Made by a program: the position numbers and the translations under genes. DNA of 20,074 bases, taken from NCBI GenBank assembly GCA_002405485.1, contig DHLW01000107.1, forward strand, positions 5,478 to 25,551, in the 5' to 3' direction. The DNA comes from Phycisphaerales bacterium UBA4658 (GTDB taxonomy: Bacteria; Planctomycetota; Phycisphaerae; Phycisphaerales; UBA1924). Numbering within the stretch: the stretch's first letter is position 1; each line of letters starts with the position of its first letter. A model generated the notes under the pieces. That model made no database searches and was not told the origin of the DNA. It saw nothing but the letters and a program-made list of their open reading frames with translations. Shown here piece by piece: positions 1 through 7,432 of this stretch.

Positions 1-58
1 GCCCCCGGCCAATGCGCAGACCGGGCCGACGACCGCCGTGAAGGAGGGTTCGCAATGA
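1..58 (+). CDS. C-terminal tail of an unidentified upstream gene (partial)
   Basis: Frame 2 is open from the window edge and reads PPANAQTGPTTAVKEGSQ before a TGA at 56-58. That stop overlaps the ATG of the next gene (ATGA), the usual arrangement for translationally coupled genes in this window. Eighteen residues are too few to name the protein. A Pro/Ala/Thr-rich polar tail would suit the end of a second SPFH-family subunit (HflK and HflC genes are commonly adjacent), but that is a guess from context. Frame 1 is also open here and runs into the next gene, so a longer start for that gene is formally possible. The strong Shine-Dalgarno at 41-48 argues against it. Confidence 0.5.
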   Translation, partial: PPANAQTGPTTAVKEGSQ

Positions 59-1539
59 GCACAATAACCACGGACAGCTCAGGCGGACCCGGGGGCGCGG
101 GGGGGGCGGGCGGGCGTCAACGCGCACGACCCGCAAGCGTCACGCTTCGTCAGGACGGCGCTCGCGTCCAGTCGGTCAGCGAGCTCATGGACCCGGCGAA
201 CAAGTCGCTCGCCGACGCCCTGCGCATCGCTTATCGCCTGCTCATGCTCGCGATCATCGTCATGATCGGGCTGTTTGCCTTCAGCGGCGTGCAGCAGGTC
301 GCCGAGACCGAGCGCGGCGTGCGGACGACCTTCGGTCGGCTGGACGACCGTGTGCTCGAGCCGGGCCTGCACTTCTCCTGGCCCCAGCCCATCGGTGACG
401 TGATCAAGGTCGAGACCAGCGATCAGAAGATCGACGAAAAGAAGGCGTTCTTCCCGAACCTCTCCGACGCAGAGGATCGCCAGCTCGCCGACCCGCAGCA
501 GGGCGTGCAGTCGCTGGCCGACGGCGGGCGCGACACGCTCGACCCGGACAACGACGGAATGCTGCTCACCGGAGACGGCTTCATCGTCCACGTGCGCTGC
601 GAGGTGACCTATCGCCGAAGCACCCAGAGCGACCGCACCTTCCGAACCATTGCCACCGACTCGGGAACGACCCGGGACGCGGTGGAGCGGCAGATCGTCA
701 GCGCGGCGATTCGTCGGGGCGTCACCCTCGCCGCGTCCCAGCGGACCATCGACGAGGTGCTCACCGATCGCCCCGACACCGGTCGGCCGGCGGGCATGGC
801 GCAGTTCACCGAGGCCGCCCGGGTCGAGGCCCAGCGCATGCTCACTGAACTAGACGCCGGCCTGGAGATTCAGACCTTCACGGCCCCGGTGAAGATGGCC
901 CCGCGACGGGTCATCCGCGAGTTCAACGCCGTGCAGTCGGCGCAATCGGAGGCGGCCAAGACCCGTCAGGAGGCCGAGGCCATCGCCCGGCAGACGCTCA
1001 CCAACGTCGCGGGCGACGCGGCCCCGCTGCTGCTGGCGCAGATCGACCGATACGAGAAGCACCTTGCCGAGAACCGCACCGCCGAGGCCGAAGCGACCCT
1101 CGGCGTGATCCAGGACATCATGCTGCGCCGGCCGGTCACGATCGACGGCGAGCGGATCACCCCCGGCACCTCGGGCGAGGTCGCCAAGCTGCTCGCCGAC
1201 GCCGAGCAGTACCGTTCGAGCATCGTGGCCCGCGCCCAGAGCGACGCCACATCGTTCCGGGCCAAGCTGGCGACGTACAAGGCCAATCCGCAGGTGTTCC
1301 TGACGGCGGAGTGGGCCGACGCGCTCGGGACGCTCCTGGCCCGCGAGAACGTGCAGACCATCGTGCTGCCTCCGGGCATGCAGAGCACGGTGGTTCGCAT
1401 CAATCGCGACCCCAACGTGGAAAAGCAGATCGTCGCCAAGCTGCAGGAAGCCGAAGCTCTCAAGGCCCAGGAGGAGCGTCGGGCCAAGCGTGAGCGGGAG
1501 ATCTTCGAGCGGCGCTTCTCGCCCGAGGCCGTTCAGTAG
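55..1539 (+). CDS. HflK-like SPFH/band 7 membrane protein
   Basis: A 494-residue SPFH (prohibitin-homology) protein. HflK/HflC proteins form membrane-anchored cages around the FtsH protease and modulate it; that role is inferred here. Visible parts: a Gly-rich disordered N-terminus (about 9-22), one transmembrane helix (about 58-80), then the SPFH domain opening with VAETERGVRTTFGRL and EPGLHFSWP, and the HflK-like stretch MLLTGDGFIVHVRCEVTYR (169-187). After about residue 290 come Ala/Glu-rich helices likely to be coiled coil (290-345, 385-410), and YKANPQVFLTAEWADALGTL, which resembles the HflK C-terminal region. It is longer than E. coli HflK (419 residues), with inserts near 135-165 and 320-380. 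The ATG at 55 is chosen because AAGGAGGG lies at 41-48. The gene overlaps the preceding stop and stands 66 bp before the ABC ATPase. Family certain; HflK rather than another SPFH branch is likely. Confidence 0.88.
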   Translation: MSTITTDSSGGPGGAGGAGGRQRARPASVTLRQDGARVQSVSELMDPANKSLADALRIAYRLLMLAIIVMIGLFAFSGVQQVAETERGVRTTFGRLDDRVLEPGLHFSWPQPIGDVIKVETSDQKIDEKKAFFPNLSDAEDRQLADPQQGVQSLADGGRDTLDPDNDGMLLTGDGFIVHVRCEVTYRRSTQSDRTFRTIATDSGTTRDAVERQIVSAAIRRGVTLAASQRTIDEVLTDRPDTGRPAGMAQFTEAARVEAQRMLTELDAGLEIQTFTAPVKMAPRRVIREFNAVQSAQSEAAKTRQEAEAIARQTLTNVAGDAAPLLLAQIDRYEKHLAENRTAEAEATLGVIQDIMLRRPVTIDGERITPGTSGEVAKLLADAEQYRSSIVARAQSDATSFRAKLATYKANPQVFLTAEWADALGTLLARENVQTIVLPPGMQSTVVRINRDPNVEKQIVAKLQEAEALKAQEERRAKREREIFERRFSPEAVQ

Positions 1540-1605
1540 TTTCACGCAGTCGGCACCCCCCACTTCCCAGTCCCGTCCGGCCTGGCGCCCTTGCCGAAGG
1601 AACGC

Positions 1606-2871
1606 ATGATCGAAGTCTCCGCTCAGTCCCCTCGTGCAACCTCCGGCATCACCGCCCGCGAACGGGTCGTCGCCGTCGAGCATCTCACCAAGCAGTTCCG
1701 CGATTTCTGGATGCGGGCCAGGGTGCGGGCCGTCGACGACGTCTCGTTCGATGTGCTCCGGGGGGAGATCTTCGGGCTCCTTGGCCCCAACGGCTCGGGC
1801 AAGAGCACGACCATCAAGATCCTTCTCGGTCTGCTGCACAAGACCACCGGCCGGGTGAGCGTCTTCGGCAAGCTCCCCTTCGACGTCGCGGTCAAGAAGC
1901 GCATCGGCTATCTGCCTGAGGAGAGCTATCTCTACCAGTTCCTCAACGCCCGGGAGACCCTCGAGTACTACGCCAAACTCTTCGAACTCGACCACGCCAC
2001 CAGGCGCCGCCGCATCGACGAGCTGCTGGACATGGTCGGTCTCGCCGCGGTCCAATTCCGACCGGTGCGAGAGTACTCCAAGGGCATGCAGCGGCGCATC
2101 GGCATCGCCCAGGCCCTGATCAACGACCCCGAGCTGCTCATCCTCGATGAGCCCACCACCGGCCTGGACCCGCTCGGGACCAGGCAGATCAAGGATCTCA
2201 TCCTCGAGCTCGGCCGCCGCGGCAAGACCGTCATCCTCTCCTCGCACCTGCTGGGCGACGTGGAGGACTGCGTGGACCGAATGGTCATCCTCTACGGGGG
2301 CAAGGTCCAGGCGCAAGGCACCTGCGACGAGCTCCTGGAATCCCGCGACAAGATGACCATCGAGGCCGACGCGCTCGACGACGCCACCATCGCCGAGATC
2401 GACGAGCTCATCCGCAGACGCACGGCCGGAGCCAAGGCCATCAGCCGCGTCGCCAAGCCCAGGCAGCGACTGGAAGAGCTCTTCATCGGGATCGTCGAAC
2501 GCGCCAGAGCCGCCCGAATCGAGACGGCCGGCGCCCAGCACGGCGGGCAGACGGCGGCCTTCCTCCGAGCCGACCAGGCCAGCGGCGAGGCCGTCATCGC
2601 CAACCTGCTCAAGAGCGAAGATGCCCCGGGTCCCGCCGCCCGATCCACTGCCGCCGCCGCACCGCCGGCATCCGGCCCGGATTCCAGCGTGCTCGATGAG
2701 CTCATTCGGCCCGCGGCAACTCCACCCGAGGGCCCGTCTCCGAGCTCGACCCGGACGCCCCAGCCCAAGCCGGCTGCCGATGTTGATCTCGGGATGATCG
2801 GCTCGCTTCTGGATCCCGGTGCCGGGGGCGCGGCCTCCGGCGACAGCACCCCTGGGAAGCCCCGCTCGTGA
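1606..2871 (+). CDS. ABC transporter ATP-binding protein with long disordered C-terminus
   Basis: Nucleotide-binding subunit that would power the permease encoded next. Visible motifs (numbered from the ATG): Walker A GPNGSGKST at 60-68, signature YSKGMQ at 157-162, Walker B LLILDEPTTGLDP at about 177-189, and the switch histidine in SSHLLGDVED (His214). The Q-loop position reads YLPEES, with Glu in place of Gln. The core (about 1-295) is of the ABC-2/drug-exporter kind. The last 120 or so residues are Pro/Ala/Ser-rich and look disordered, an unusual extension. ATG 1606 is preferred over TTG 1591 because GAAGGA sits just before it. The 3' end overlaps the permease start by GTGA, so the two products are probably made in a coupled way. 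Substrate unknown. Confidence 0.9.
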   Translation: MIEVSAQSPRATSGITARERVVAVEHLTKQFRDFWMRARVRAVDDVSFDVLRGEIFGLLGPNGSGKSTTIKILLGLLHKTTGRVSVFGKLPFDVAVKKRIGYLPEESYLYQFLNARETLEYYAKLFELDHATRRRRIDELLDMVGLAAVQFRPVREYSKGMQRRIGIAQALINDPELLILDEPTTGLDPLGTRQIKDLILELGRRGKTVILSSHLLGDVEDCVDRMVILYGGKVQAQGTCDELLESRDKMTIEADALDDATIAEIDELIRRRTAGAKAISRVAKPRQRLEELFIGIVERARAARIETAGAQHGGQTAAFLRADQASGEAVIANLLKSEDAPGPAARSTAAAAPPASGPDSSVLDELIRPAATPPEGPSPSSTRTPQPKPAADVDLGMIGSLLDPGAGGAASGDSTPGKPRS

Positions 2872-4871
2872 ACCTCCGCGAACGACTTGCCCAACTCAAC
2901 CGGCTGCAGCGATCGCGCACGTTCAAGATCATCGCGACGATCGTGATCGGCGTGCTGGCGATCGCCGCCATGGGCGCGTACCTGGTCGAGCACCAGCGCT
3001 CCGCCGTGCCCATGATCGAGGACGCCGCGCTCGAGGGCATCCGCCCCCCCGAGCCGCCCAAGGACGCCACGCTCACACAGGAACAGCAACTCGAGCTCGC
3101 CGCCGCCAAGAGCCGCTATGAGGCCGCCAAGGCGACCCAGCAGACCATCAATGACATCCTCCGCCGCAAGGCCGATCCCACGTACGTGCTCGTGTTCATC
3201 GCGGCCTTCGCCGGCATCAGCGCGTGCGTGATCTGGATCAACCTCGGGCTGACGGGGCTGGTCTTGCTGGCGGGCGGGGCGATCATCGTCTGGCCGCTGC
3301 GGGCCTTTGGGCTGAGTCTCGGCGACGAGGGGCGTCGTCTGGTGGATTCCAGCACGTTCATCGCCGCGCTCGGCGTTCTGGCCTTCTGCTTCTTTGTGCT
3401 CATGGAGCTCGTCCGGCTGCTGCTGTCGGCCTCGCACCCTGTGACGGCGATCGCCCGCAACGTCATCAACGAAGCCGTCCGCATGAAGGTCTCGCTGGTC
3501 TTCATCGTGCTGCTGATGTTCATGCTCGCCGCCCTCCCCGGGCTGCTGGATTCCGATACGCAACTCCGCTATCGCGTGCAGTCCTTCCTGCAGTACGGCA
3601 CCGGCGGCTCGTTCTGGATCATCGCCCTGCTGGTGCTCTTCCTGGGCGTCGGCTCGGTCGCCTTCGAGCAGCGAGACCGGGTCATCTGGCAGACCATGAC
3701 CAAGCCCGTCGCCGCCTGGCAGTACCTGCTTGGCAAGTGGCTTGGGGTCGTCACCGTCGCCGCCGTGCTCCTGGCTGTCAGCTCCACCGGCGTCTTCCTG
3801 TTCGTCGAGTATCTCCGGAATCAGACCGCCTCCGGCGAGTCCAAGCCCTACGTTGCCACCGGCCAGGCCATCAGCGAGGATCGGCTGGTGCTGGAAACGC
3901 AGATCCTCAGCGCCCGCACGGCGGTCGGCTTCCAGATGCCGACCCTTCCCCCGGAGGACTTCCAGAAAGCCGTGGACAGTCGCCTGGCCCAGCTCCAGGC
4001 CTCCGACCCGGTCGAGTTTCAAGACACGCCGGTGGTCCGCCGAATCGTCGAGGAACAGATCTACGACGACATGAAGGCCGCGTATCTGAACATCGGCCCC
4101 GGTCAGGAGCGGATGTTCACCTTCACCGGGCTGGACGAGGTGCAACGCCAGAACCTCCCGCTCACGCTCCGCTACAAGGTGAGCATCGGCGCCGACGACC
4201 CGCGAGAGACGGCAAGGGTCACCTTCGGCATGATCAACACCCAGCCGCGGGTGCAGGAAGTCCCGCTGGGACAGATGATGAGCATCCCGATCTCGCCTGC
4301 ATCGATCCAGGACGGCAAGCTCGAGCTCGTGATCCTCAACGGCGACGCCTACCGGCGCATGGAGGGCGACCCCGGGTGGGCAAACAACGGCTCCATGGCC
4401 GTCGCCCCCGACGGCATCCAGCTCTCGTTCCCGATCGGGTCCTACCGCGCGAACTTCATCCGCGTCGTGGTCGTGCTCTGGCTGAAGCTCGCACTGCTCG
4501 CCATGATCGCCGTCGTCTCGGCAACGTTCCTGTCCTTCAGCGTGGCGAGCATGGTCGCCTTCGGCACGTTCCTTGTCGCCGAGAGCGCGGGCTTCCTGAA
4601 CACCTCACTGGAGACCTTCGCCGCGGAGGACGCCCAGGGCAAGATCGTGCTCTGGAAGGCCGCCATCCGCGTCGTGGCCGTGCCCATCGGCAAGATCTTC
4701 GGCGGGTACGCGGACCTGAAGCCCACCGCGAGTCTCGTTGACGGACAGATCGTGGACTGGCTGAGCATGTCGCTGGCCGGCACGGCGATCCTCATCATCT
4801 GCGCCGCGCTCTACGCCGCCGGCGTGTTCATCTTCAAGAACCGCGAACTGGCGACCTATTCCGGGCAGTAA
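2868..4871 (+). CDS. ABC-2-type permease with large soluble insert
   Basis: A 667-residue membrane protein, the evident partner of the ATPase just upstream (start GTG at 2868 inside that gene's stop). Hydrophobic segments lie near 20-40, 105-147 (probably two), 163-187, 208-228, 248-267, 290-315, 530-575 (probably two) and 634-656. The stretch RVIWQTMTKPVAAWQYLLGK (271-290) has the character of ABC-2/NosY-type permeases, which often carry an 'L..PV....Y..GK' loop. Between about 316 and 529 lies a large polar domain, probably outside the membrane, with no motif I recognise. A helical polar insert follows the first helix (50-103). It is about twice the usual ABC-2 permease length. The next gene starts 19 bp after the stop, consistent with one operon. 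Confidence 0.85.
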   Translation: MNLRERLAQLNRLQRSRTFKIIATIVIGVLAIAAMGAYLVEHQRSAVPMIEDAALEGIRPPEPPKDATLTQEQQLELAAAKSRYEAAKATQQTINDILRRKADPTYVLVFIAAFAGISACVIWINLGLTGLVLLAGGAIIVWPLRAFGLSLGDEGRRLVDSSTFIAALGVLAFCFFVLMELVRLLLSASHPVTAIARNVINEAVRMKVSLVFIVLLMFMLAALPGLLDSDTQLRYRVQSFLQYGTGGSFWIIALLVLFLGVGSVAFEQRDRVIWQTMTKPVAAWQYLLGKWLGVVTVAAVLLAVSSTGVFLFVEYLRNQTASGESKPYVATGQAISEDRLVLETQILSARTAVGFQMPTLPPEDFQKAVDSRLAQLQASDPVEFQDTPVVRRIVEEQIYDDMKAAYLNIGPGQERMFTFTGLDEVQRQNLPLTLRYKVSIGADDPRETARVTFGMINTQPRVQEVPLGQMMSIPISPASIQDGKLELVILNGDAYRRMEGDPGWANNGSMAVAPDGIQLSFPIGSYRANFIRVVVVLWLKLALLAMIAVVSATFLSFSVASMVAFGTFLVAESAGFLNTSLETFAAEDAQGKIVLWKAAIRVVAVPIGKIFGGYADLKPTASLVDGQIVDWLSMSLAGTAILIICAALYAAGVFIFKNRELATYSGQ

Positions 4872-4889
4872 CAGGAAGTGGAGTGACGC

Positions 4890-6833
4890 ATGCGTCGTGA
4901 CACGCTCATCCAACTCCTCGCCGGACTCGCCATGGTCCTGTTCCTGGCCGCAAGCGCGGTCCTGGGCACGCAGATCGCCTCGTCCACAGGCCGCAATCGC
5001 CTCGTCTACGCCGACGCCGCCGAAGACGGCGACCCCAAGACCGTCTCCCTGGGCATCGCCCTGGGCGCGTTCCGCGGCTTGTTCGTGAACTATCTGTGGA
5101 TCCGGGCCAACGACCTGAAGCAGGAAGGCAAGTACTACGAAGCGGTGGATCTCGCCAAGACGATCACCCGCCTGCAGCCCCGGTTCCCCAAGGTCTGGCA
5201 GTTCCACGCCTGGAACCTCGCGTACAACATCTCCGTGGCGACCCAGACGCCCGAGGAGCGTTGGCACTGGGTCATGTCGGGCATCCGGCTCCTGCGCAAC
5301 GAGGGCATCAGGAACTGCCCGAACGATCTGGGCATCCATCGCGAGCTCGCCTGGATCCACCACCACAAGATCCAGGGCATCATGGACGACGCCCATCGGT
5401 TCTACAAGCAGCAGTTCGCCCTGGAATGGTCGTACGTGATGGGCTCGCCCCCGACCGCCCCGCTTCGCGAGCAGGGCCGCGGCACGCTTCGGCAGGAGTA
5501 CGTCGAACGCTGGCTGAAGCCGATCGCCGAGGCCCCCGACACCGAGGAGGAGCTGTACGCCCGGTTCCCTCAGGCCCGTGAGCTTGTCGAGGAGTTGAAG
5601 ATCAAGTGCGGGCACGAGCTGAACTACGCGTTCCTGCGCGAGTTCGCCCTCGTTGACGCGCAGATCAAGGGCGCCGAGTCCACCGGCGTGCTCCCCCCAG
5701 CGCTGCAGACCAATCCGCTGGCCATGCTCATCCGCGATCCGCGGTTCTCCGCCGAGACCGGCAAAGCCGTGGTGAACTTCGCCCGCAAGCGGGTGCTCGT
5801 CCGCGATTACAACATGGAACCGGATCGCATGATCCGCTACACCGAGCGGCACGGGCCGCTGGACTGGCGCCACCCCTCCGCCCACGCGGTCTACTGGTCC
5901 AGCCGGGGCGTCGAGGAAACGTTGTTCCGCATCCACGAGGAGAACAAGAGAGACTTCGACATCCTCAACACCGACCGGATCACCATCCAGGCCCTGCAGG
6001 AGCTCTTCCGCTCCGGCGCGCTCACGTTCAATCCGCTCAACCCTGAGTTCTATCTCGCACTCCCCAACATCGAGTTCATCGACTCCTACCGCGACGCCCT
6101 CGCCGACCTCGTGCAGCGGTCCAAGTACGAGAAGGATCGCCAGCGCCCCTACCGCTTCTACTGGGCCGGTTACGAGAACTTCATGCGCGACGCCATCCGC
6201 TTCCTCTACCGCCGCGGCGACAAGGCCCTGGCCGTCGAGTATCAGCGGAAGCTCTACATGGATCCGGATCTGAACGCGAACAATCCGTTCCTCTACGCAC
6301 AGCTCTCCAGGCCCATCGACGAGTTCGTCGTCGCCGAGATCCGCCAGGACAATCGCGAGGACAGCCCGGTCGTCGCGATGCAGGAGATCTCCGCCGCGCT
6401 GTACGACGCCTATCTCAACGGCCTGCTCGCCGGCAACGACCAGGTGTTCACGAACTCCTTTGCCTACGCCCGCCTCTTCCACGAGCAGTATCAGGAGAGC
6501 AAGGCCTTCAAGACCTGGATCACCGGTCCGCAGGGTCGAATGGGCTTCCCGAACTTCGACCGCTGGTCAGCGGAGATCCTGGCCCAGCTCATCCTCGACG
6601 CCGCCATTCCCGACGGCCCGACGCTCTATCGCCGAGCACCGGCGGAGCTCCAGGCCCGCACCTACGTCTTCCTGGAACGCACCCCGCTCAAGGCGGCGAT
6701 CGAAGCCGCCGCCAAGCAGGGAATGCCCGCGTTCGACGTCTGGTTCCCCCCCCGCCCGGGCATCGAGCGTTTCCGCCTGGAGTACTTCCCCGAGCAGCCC
6801 GAAGCCATCCGGGGTCGAACCGAGCTCAAGTAA
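4890..6833 (+). CDS. Membrane-anchored conserved protein of unknown function, TPR-like N-terminal half
   Basis: A 647-residue protein whose function I cannot name. Residues 7-30 form an uncleaved signal anchor or signal peptide (LIQLLAGLAMVLFLAASAVL), so the rest probably lies outside the cytoplasm. After it comes a helical region with TPR-like character: FVNYLWIRANDLKQEGKYY, then EAVDLAKTITRLQPRFP and KVWQFHAWNLAYN. The rest is rich in aromatic and charged residues (WHWVMSGIRLL, IHRELAWIHHHKIQGIMDD) without a catalytic signature visible to me. The ATG at 4890 is supported by AGGAAGTGGAG at 4873-4883. It follows the permease by 18 bp, so it is probably an accessory part of that transporter. 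The family resembles conserved planctomycete proteins found beside ABC-2 systems; that is recollection and inference, not a search result. Confidence 0.82.
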   Translation: MRRDTLIQLLAGLAMVLFLAASAVLGTQIASSTGRNRLVYADAAEDGDPKTVSLGIALGAFRGLFVNYLWIRANDLKQEGKYYEAVDLAKTITRLQPRFPKVWQFHAWNLAYNISVATQTPEERWHWVMSGIRLLRNEGIRNCPNDLGIHRELAWIHHHKIQGIMDDAHRFYKQQFALEWSYVMGSPPTAPLREQGRGTLRQEYVERWLKPIAEAPDTEEELYARFPQARELVEELKIKCGHELNYAFLREFALVDAQIKGAESTGVLPPALQTNPLAMLIRDPRFSAETGKAVVNFARKRVLVRDYNMEPDRMIRYTERHGPLDWRHPSAHAVYWSSRGVEETLFRIHEENKRDFDILNTDRITIQALQELFRSGALTFNPLNPEFYLALPNIEFIDSYRDALADLVQRSKYEKDRQRPYRFYWAGYENFMRDAIRFLYRRGDKALAVEYQRKLYMDPDLNANNPFLYAQLSRPIDEFVVAEIRQDNREDSPVVAMQEISAALYDAYLNGLLAGNDQVFTNSFAYARLFHEQYQESKAFKTWITGPQGRMGFPNFDRWSAEILAQLILDAAIPDGPTLYRRAPAELQARTYVFLERTPLKAAIEAAAKQGMPAFDVWFPPRPGIERFRLEYFPEQPEAIRGRTELK

Positions 6834-6869
6834 CCCCTGCCGTCCGACGCCTCTGACCGCAATTTCGGG

Positions 6870-6910
6870 TCCGTCACCTCCCTGGCCGGTGACGGATCGG
6901 CGCTCGATCC
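6870..6910 (+). other. Two overlapping, mutually exclusive hairpins in an intergenic gap
   Basis: In the 98-bp gap between the 647-residue gene and the zinc-ribbon gene, TCCGTCACC (6870-6878) pairs perfectly with GGTGACGGA (6888-6896) around a 9-base loop. GGATCG (6894-6899) pairs with CGATCC (6905-6910) around GCGCT. Both stems use bases 6894-6896, so only one can form at a time. No T-tract follows either, so this is not a standard intrinsic terminator. It may be a processing or attenuation element, or chance in GC-rich DNA. Confidence 0.35.
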
Positions 6911-6931
6911 GCGTCTGAGTTCGATGCGCCC

Positions 6932-7432
6932 GTGACTCCCCGCCACGCACCCTTGCCCACTGACCGCCGATGGCCCGCGATCCTGCGGTGGACGTGCACG
7001 GCGTCGCTCGCCATCACGCTCGCGCTCGGAAGTCTCCTGCTTGCGCTCAACGGCAACGTCCTCCCCCTCGGTCGCGGGTCCTGGGTCGGCGAGCAGTACG
7101 GCCGGCTCGCTGTCGGCCGCGAGGACCCCACCCCGATCGAGTTCTCCTGGTCCGCTGCCACTCGGCAGGATTGGTGGATGTACACCGGCTCGTTCATGTA
7201 CCACGGGCCGATCTTCATCCGCGGGCAGACCCTGCTCATCCTCGCCGGCGTCCTGGCGTGCGCGAACGCCGGGGTGTGGGGCCATTGGGCCTACACCACG
7301 CGTCGGCGTCGACGCCTGTTTCGAGCGGTGCGGTGCATCTCGTGCGGGTATGACCGGGCCGGGCTGCCGGGCGGTTCGCCGTGTCCGGAGTGCGGCACGC
7401 CGCAGGCGCTCTCCGCTCCGCCAGGGTCATGA
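6932..7432 (+). CDS. Small membrane protein with C-terminal zinc ribbon
   Basis: A 166-residue protein with two hydrophobic segments (about 23-42 and 99-119), a basic stretch YTTRRRRRLFR (121-131) and a C-terminal zinc ribbon, CISCGYD (Cys135, Cys138) and CPECG (Cys151, Cys154). By the positive-inside rule the ribbon should be cytoplasmic. Ribbons of the CxxCGYDLxGL...CPECG form recur at the ends or starts of many small planctomycete membrane proteins; their role is not established. The start is GTG at 6932, with no clear Shine-Dalgarno and no in-frame ATG close by, so the N-terminus is uncertain. The gene may be the last of the ABC operon. Its 3' end overlaps the convergent cdaR-like gene by 6 bp. 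Confidence 0.75.
   Translation: MTPRHAPLPTDRRWPAILRWTCTASLAITLALGSLLLALNGNVLPLGRGSWVGEQYGRLAVGREDPTPIEFSWSAATRQDWWMYTGSFMYHGPIFIRGQTLLILAGVLACANAGVWGHWAYTTRRRRRLFRAVRCISCGYDRAGLPGGSPCPECGTPQALSAPPGS

Noticed and set aside
1906..1926. Glu in place of the Q-loop Gln in the ABC ATPase (YLPEES)
   Set aside because: Glu or another residue at this place is common in ABC-2 exporter ATPases, so it is not notable by itself.
850..6482. Very long open frames on the minus strand opposite the SPFH, ABC, permease and 647-residue genes
   Set aside because: They are mirror frames of high-GC coding sequence: biased Arg/Gly/Asp/His/Leu composition, no recognisable domain, and fully covered by well-supported plus-strand genes.
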